In this document: one piece after another, positions 60,320 to 64,000 of the stretch
Numbering within the stretch: position 1 is the stretch's first letter
Layout: every line of letters begins with the position of its first letter
DNA from: Alphaproteobacteria bacterium
Lineage (GTDB): Bacteria > Pseudomonadota > Alphaproteobacteria > Rickettsiales > SXRF01
Assembly: GCA_025362975.1 (NCBI GenBank)
Contig: JANYES010000021.1
Span: 62,001-126,000, forward strand
DNA length: 64,000 bases
Reading direction: 5' to 3'
Notes under the pieces: model-generated
Database searches by the model: none
Seen by the model: the letters and a program-made list of their open reading frames with translations, nothing else
What the model was told of the DNA's origin: nothing
Translations under genes and position numbers: made by a program

Positions 60320-60335
60320 TTAAACTCACGTTAAC
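60320..60335 (+). promoter_or_regulatory. Candidate CtrA box upstream of rpoD
   Basis: TTAA-ACTCACG-TTAAC matches the full CtrA consensus. It lies 52 bases before the rpoD start (minus strand) and 180 bases before the plus-strand gene at 60515. Confidence 0.5.
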
Positions 60336-60514
60336 GCTTTGGCAGAAAACAATAATTATACCCACCGATTCTGAAGGATCAGTTAAATATAGTTGAAAAT
60401 AGGGCCTTTTCATTTTTTTTCAATGGCTTTGTTGCATTAAAAGCAATCTTTACGCAACTCTAAGTTTTGTCGGATATAATCTGAATAATTTAAAAACAAT
60501 CGCCGGGGGTTTAC

Positions 60515-60928
60515 ATGGTTGCTAAAATTCACGTTTATGCCGAAAAAGTTGTAAAAAGCGCCGTCGACGGTGTTAGCACAGGTGGAAATTACTATTCGCA
60601 ACCGATCGAGCCGCAGACTTCCACAGTTTTTCGTTATGAGATTAATGATGAGCAGCGCGGCAATTCATTTAACGCCCGCGATTCATTAGGGCAGCTTGCG
60701 ATCAGCTTGTCGGCCAATTACTCGCGCGAATACGCTGGTAAATCAAACAGCGTGGAATTCACCATGTCGCCGAAAGACACAAGTCCGAAACGCAACGGCG
60801 ATCAAGTCATTACCCCTCGCGCGCTCACTCCAAAGGAAAGTGATGATTTTCTGGACAGCTTCCGCGCGGCGAATAAGGCTGCCAGCAAGGTGAAGCCGAG
60901 CGTGCCGGGTGGTGGGCGCGGCGCTTAA
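60515..60928 (+). CDS. Hypothetical protein convergent with the serralysin-like gene
   Basis: 137 residues, family not recognised, no signal peptide or membrane helix. It begins MVAKIHVYAEKVVKSAVDGV and contains polar, beta-prone sequence (QTSTVFRYEINDEQRGNSFN, LAISLSANYSREYAG), ending in a flexible Gly/Pro-rich tail. The RBS is weak (CGGGGG before the ATG). It lies between rpoD and a metalloprotease gene. A role as inhibitor or partner of that protease is a guess based only on position. Confidence 0.6.
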   Translation: MVAKIHVYAEKVVKSAVDGVSTGGNYYSQPIEPQTSTVFRYEINDEQRGNSFNARDSLGQLAISLSANYSREYAGKSNSVEFTMSPKDTSPKRNGDQVITPRALTPKESDDFLDSFRAANKAASKVKPSVPGGGRGA

Positions 60929-60943
60929 AACTGTAGTTTTTTT
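60926..60943. terminator. Weak bidirectional hairpin between convergent genes
   Basis: AAAAC-TGTA-GTTTT extended by further A and T, lying in the 32 bases between the convergent genes ending at 60928 and 60961. The stem has only one G:C pair, so it is weak. Confidence 0.3.
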
Positions 60944-60960
60944 AACTTAATCTCAGGATT

Positions 60961-62697
60961 TTATTTGCCGCGTGTAGCGTCGGTTTTGCCGGGGTCGGAA
61001 AGGCCGCCTAAGCCGTGGTCGTAAGCCGGGACGAAACCTGCGGAGAGGCTTGTATCTTTGGGTTTGGCGGTGACGGGAGTTGGTTCAGGCGGTTTGACGG
61101 TGGCTTTGGGCTCGAATTCGCCGGAGAAATGTCCGACGGCAAGGGCTGCGGCACCCCCGGCAAGCGCACCGAAGAGCAGGCCCATCAGGCTGAAGCCACC
61201 TGCAAAACCGCCGATAAGGAAGGCGCCGACACCGGCGAGGATAGTTTTGATCGGCATGTCGCCCATGCCGCTTATGATCGAGCCAGTGGGATTGGGTGTG
61301 ACGCGCGGAGCGTGGGTTGGAGTGGTTACAGGAGGACGCGAGGGGTCCGGCCTTGGCGCAGTGGCGCGTTCGGGAGGCGTGATGCCTTCGGGTTCGGCGG
61401 GAGCGCCGGGCGAGAGCATGACGCGGATTTGCGAATCGGAGACGGAACCGACAATGCGGGGTTTGAGCGATTGCGGGGTGACCCCTTGGGCGAAGAAGGA
61501 CGATACGACTTTGCCAGCGGCGTCTTTCATCAGCATTTCGGTGCCCAGCATTTTGGTGCCGCCAACGTCCTGCTCCCGATAGCGCAGCTCGACATCGCTA
61601 ATAGCGTGGTTCTGGACGTGGATTTTGTCGTTGTTGGGCTTAAAATCGGTGATGATGTTGTTCAGGCCACTTTCCTCGGTGAACCGGAATTCATTGTTGC
61701 CGCCGTTGCCGGTCAGCGTGTCATTGCCGCCGATAGGTGTGAGCACGTCGTCGCGCTTGCCGCCAACGAGATGGTTAGGCAATGCATTGCCCGTAGCAAA
61801 GACGCGTACGGTGGACTCCGGGTTGACGCGCACGTCTTTGATCTGAGTGCCGGGAGCGTAGCGGATGCCGATGTCCTTGCCATTTAAAAAGCCGTTCATC
61901 TGGTGGGCGAAATCCTGAGAATGCATATCAATGTAAAGTTCGCCGGTGGCGCTCGGATCTTTGATGTCGATTTCTACGGGTGTGTCGGAAAAGAGCGTCG
62001 TGAGCTTGCCGATATCCTGATCGGTTACATGGGCGTGGGGGCTGGCGTCTTTAGGCTTGCTGTAGAGATGCTGGAGCACGGCGACATCGTAGGGGCCGAG
62101 GCCGCGCGTGGTTAAGCGCCCGCGGCGGTAGGACATGACGGTGTTATCGTGGTTGTAAGAGGGATTATCGCCGCCCGCCGTGTCGCCGCCGCCATTGCTG
62201 CCGGGGTGGGACAGGCCCATCGCGTGGAGCGTTTCGTGCAGGACTGTGCCGTAATAATAACTGCCGGGTTTTAATTTTTCGGCGGTAATGGATTTGTCGA
62301 GGACGACTTCGCGGTGGCGGCCGTCGGGGCTGATGGCCTGCCCGTTAGCACGACCGTGGAAATCGGATTTGAAGTAGCGGATGTCAGCTTTTTCTTTTTC
62401 GTCAGGGCTGGAAACGTATTCAAATTTAACGTTGGCCACTTCTTCGATGCGGCGCATGTTCTCCTTGATGGCTTCAATCAGAGCGGGGTCGGCGCCGACG
62501 CGCTCGGTTTCGGTGCGGTGATTGTATCTGGCGTCGACATCGAGAGTCCAGGTGATGACACGGACGCCACCTCGCATTTTGCCGGGGATAACGCCTGAGG
62601 AGCCGGAGGGGCTCCAGCCTTTAAGGTCTGAGCCAAGGTCGCGGATGGCCTGATCGAGAGGCACTTGTCCGGGGTTAAGTCGGGTCGGGTCGGCCAT
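60961..62697 (-). CDS. Serralysin-like metalloprotease (M10) with RTX-like repeat and hydrophobic C-terminal region
   Basis: 578 residues. The metzincin site is VLHETLHAMGLSHPG (H154, E155, H158, G161, H164), with the Met-turn NTVMSYRRG downstream. An RTX-like stretch follows (VGGKRDDVLTPIGGNDTLTG, GNGGNNEFRF), then the ITDFKPNNDKI segment typical of serralysins. The C-terminal part differs from classical members: a Pro/Thr linker, then a Gly/Ala-rich hydrophobic region (ILAGVGAFLIGGFAGG, LFGALAGGAAALAVGH) and a polar tail. There is no N-terminal signal; serralysins leave by type I secretion, but no such transporter is nearby. It sits between dnaG and rpoD. Confidence 0.85.
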   Translation of the reverse strand: MADPTRLNPGQVPLDQAIRDLGSDLKGWSPSGSSGVIPGKMRGGVRVITWTLDVDARYNHRTETERVGADPALIEAIKENMRRIEEVANVKFEYVSSPDEKEKADIRYFKSDFHGRANGQAISPDGRHREVVLDKSITAEKLKPGSYYYGTVLHETLHAMGLSHPGSNGGGDTAGGDNPSYNHDNTVMSYRRGRLTTRGLGPYDVAVLQHLYSKPKDASPHAHVTDQDIGKLTTLFSDTPVEIDIKDPSATGELYIDMHSQDFAHQMNGFLNGKDIGIRYAPGTQIKDVRVNPESTVRVFATGNALPNHLVGGKRDDVLTPIGGNDTLTGNGGNNEFRFTEESGLNNIITDFKPNNDKIHVQNHAISDVELRYREQDVGGTKMLGTEMLMKDAAGKVVSSFFAQGVTPQSLKPRIVGSVSDSQIRVMLSPGAPAEPEGITPPERATAPRPDPSRPPVTTPTHAPRVTPNPTGSIISGMGDMPIKTILAGVGAFLIGGFAGGFSLMGLLFGALAGGAAALAVGHFSGEFEPKATVKPPEPTPVTAKPKDTSLSAGFVPAYDHGLGGLSDPGKTDATRGK

Positions 62698-62822
62698 GTG
62701 ATCGCATCGCGCCTGAATGGTTTCAATGCACTATTCTAACATGCCAGTTTAGAAAAATTATTAAGGTATTATTACGTTTTACTTACCAGTCGATTATTAA
62801 CAAGCTGAAAAGTAACGATATA

Positions 62823-64000
62823 TTATTCGGCTTCGGCGGGGGCGAAGGTACGGACAGACTTGGCCTTCTGGATCGCCTGCTGCAAATCGACCAAGCGACG
62901 GTAGTCCTCATCGCCAAGGACCTGACCAACTTTTTCTTGCAATTCCTTCAGCTCGAATTCGAGGCGTTCGACTTCGTAGACCGAGACGGTGTCGATCCAT
63001 AAACGCAGGGCTTCGCGCGCGTCGGCGACGCCTTTGCCGGGGAGGTTTTGCGGCTCAGGCAGTTCGCCGTGGAGCTGTTTGTCGAGGTAGGCGGCGAAGG
63101 CGTCCTTATCGTCGATATCGACGGCGTTAGGGGCGTCGAGCAAAGCATTGCGGACGTTATCGAGCGATTTAGAGCTGATTTCGAGGCGCGCGAGCGTGTC
63201 TTCGACGTTGCTCTTGTGCAGAAGCTCGGGGAATTTGATGGCGATGGAGAGGAGGCGCTGGACGAGAGATTCCATCGCAGTGTTGTGGTGCTGTAGCACC
63301 ATTTGCTTGACATGGATGGAGCGTTCCTGCGGCGGTTGTTTGCCGTTCTGGCCGGGTTTCTTTTCCCAGAGGAGCTTTTTAAAATACGACGCGTAGTGCG
63401 AGCGCACGGTGGGATCGGCGATTTTGTCGGTGAGCAGTTTGAGCGCGTTTTCGAGTTCGGCGCGCTTTTCGGGGAGGTCGGACTGGAACTGCGGCGACAT
63501 GGTTTCCCAGAGGATTTGCGAGAGGCGCTGCGAGGATATCAGGATTTTTTCGAAGCTGGTTTTACCGTTGCGCTGCACGTAGGTGTCTGGGTCTTCGCCT
63601 TTAGGCAGGAGGGCGAAACGTAAGGAATAGCCAGGTTTCAGCAGCGGGAGCGCCACTTCGGCGGCGCGCATCATGGCGCGCATGCCAGCGGCGTCGCCGT
63701 CGAGGCAGATGACGGGTTCTTTGGCGAGTTGCCAGAGTAAGCGCAAATGCTCGGGGGTGACGGCGGTGCCGAGCGTGGCCATCGCGTAGGTGATACCAGC
63801 TTGAGCGGTGGAGACTACGTCCATGTAACCTTCCATGACCACTGCGATATTACCGTCGCGCGAGGCGCGTTTGGCTTGGTCGAGGTTATACAGCACGTCG
63901 CCTTTTTTGAAGACGGGGGTTTCGGGAGAGTTGAGGTATTTCGGAAGCGCTTTGGTGGCGGGGGAATTGGCGAGCAGACGACCGCCGAAAGCGATGACTT
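62823..64000 (-). CDS. dnaG: DNA primase, C-terminal part (runs off the window)
   Basis: About 392 residues, open at the window edge; the N-terminal zinc finger is missing only because the sequence ends. VIAFGGRLLANSPATKALPKYLNSPETPVFKKGDVLYNLD is recognisable at 63870-63990 (quoted here as key residues FGGR, PKYLNSPET and FKKG). The TOPRIM domain follows (VVMEGYMDVVSTAQAGI, ATLGTAVTPEHLRLLW, VICLDGDAAGMRAM). The C-terminal helicase-binding domain completes the chain. DnaG makes RNA primers at the replication fork. Confidence 0.96.
   Translation of the reverse strand, partial: VIAFGGRLLANSPATKALPKYLNSPETPVFKKGDVLYNLDQAKRASRDGNIAVVMEGYMDVVSTAQAGITYAMATLGTAVTPEHLRLLWQLAKEPVICLDGDAAGMRAMMRAAEVALPLLKPGYSLRFALLPKGEDPDTYVQRNGKTSFEKILISSQRLSQILWETMSPQFQSDLPEKRAELENALKLLTDKIADPTVRSHYASYFKKLLWEKKPGQNGKQPPQERSIHVKQMVLQHHNTAMESLVQRLLSIAIKFPELLHKSNVEDTLARLEISSKSLDNVRNALLDAPNAVDIDDKDAFAAYLDKQLHGELPEPQNLPGKGVADAREALRLWIDTVSVYEVERLEFELKELQEKVGQVLGDEDYRRLVDLQQAIQKAKSVRTFAPAEAE

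Noticed and set aside
1-64000. tRNA, rRNA, CRISPR array, transposase or prophage genes
   Set aside because: Looked for typical T-loop sequences, regular spaced repeats and transposase or phage motifs on both strands and found none.

Overview
The window looks like the chromosome of a free-living, flagellated alphaproteobacterium. The evidence is gene order and content: cmk-rpsA-sppA-ihfB-lapA-trpFBA, trxA-addA-addB, dgt-argS-SPOR-nagZ-tatABC-serS-surE-pcm-nlpD, divK-pleD, an RcdA homologue, NDUFA12-mlaD-DUF2155 and dnaG-rpoD are all arrangements known from that class. CtrA-type sites (TTAA-N7-TTAA[C]) precede cheY, rpoD and a pcm-divergent gene, and rcdA, divK and pleD are present, so a Caulobacter-like cell-cycle network is likely. 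The genus cannot be named from the sequence alone. No rRNA, tRNA, CRISPR array, transposase or prophage gene was recognised.

Layout. 0-9.1 kb: the end of cmk, a zincin-like unknown, rpsA with a structured leader and a strong terminator, a frameshifted gene, sppA, ihfB, lapA, then trpF-trpB-[two tiny membrane proteins]-trpA. 9.1-17.1 kb: a short glutamine-synthetase-like gene, trxA, addA and addB, with the rcdA homologue inserted in opposite orientation between addA and addB. 17.2-22.6 kb: a RepA-like ATPase, a cold-shock module (csp and a DEAD-box helicase, both with structured leaders) and a decayed gene. 22.6-29.7 kb: a DUF465 protein, dps, an unknown, cheY, cheZ-like, a 0.7-kb repeat-bearing gap and a ~1020-residue exported protein. 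29.8-43.3 kb: mostly minus-strand housekeeping genes, interrupted by plus-strand accessory genes, one of them a divergent glutamine-synthetase-fold protein. 43.7-48.7 kb: dgt, then two paralogous GT-C-type membrane proteins flanking erpA, then xthA. 48.7-56.5 kb: an S66 peptidase with a long tail, pleD-divK, DUF2155-mlaD, a UbiA-type transferase plus membrane protein, NDUFA12. 56.6-64 kb: a Tat-exported unknown coupled to a sigma region-4-only protein, rpoD, a serralysin-like protease with a small convergent neighbour, and truncated dnaG.

How the parts fit. The backbone is housekeeping: translation (rpsA, argS, serS), tryptophan synthesis, double-strand break repair (AddAB, XthA), protein export and quality control (TatABC, SppA, M50, Pcm), cell wall (NagZ, SPOR, NlpD, S66), lipid transport (MlaD) and cell-cycle signalling. 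Accessory genes are wedged between genes that are usually adjacent. The most unusual items are an AT-rich in-frame insertion in serS, two glutamine-synthetase-fold proteins without the N-terminal domain, the sigma-4/Tat pair, the serralysin/unknown pair between dnaG and rpoD, and small membrane proteins inside the trp operon. Strand composition changes from C-rich to G-rich on the + strand between about 21.9 and 25.6 kb, which could mark a replication-related boundary or a rearrangement junction.
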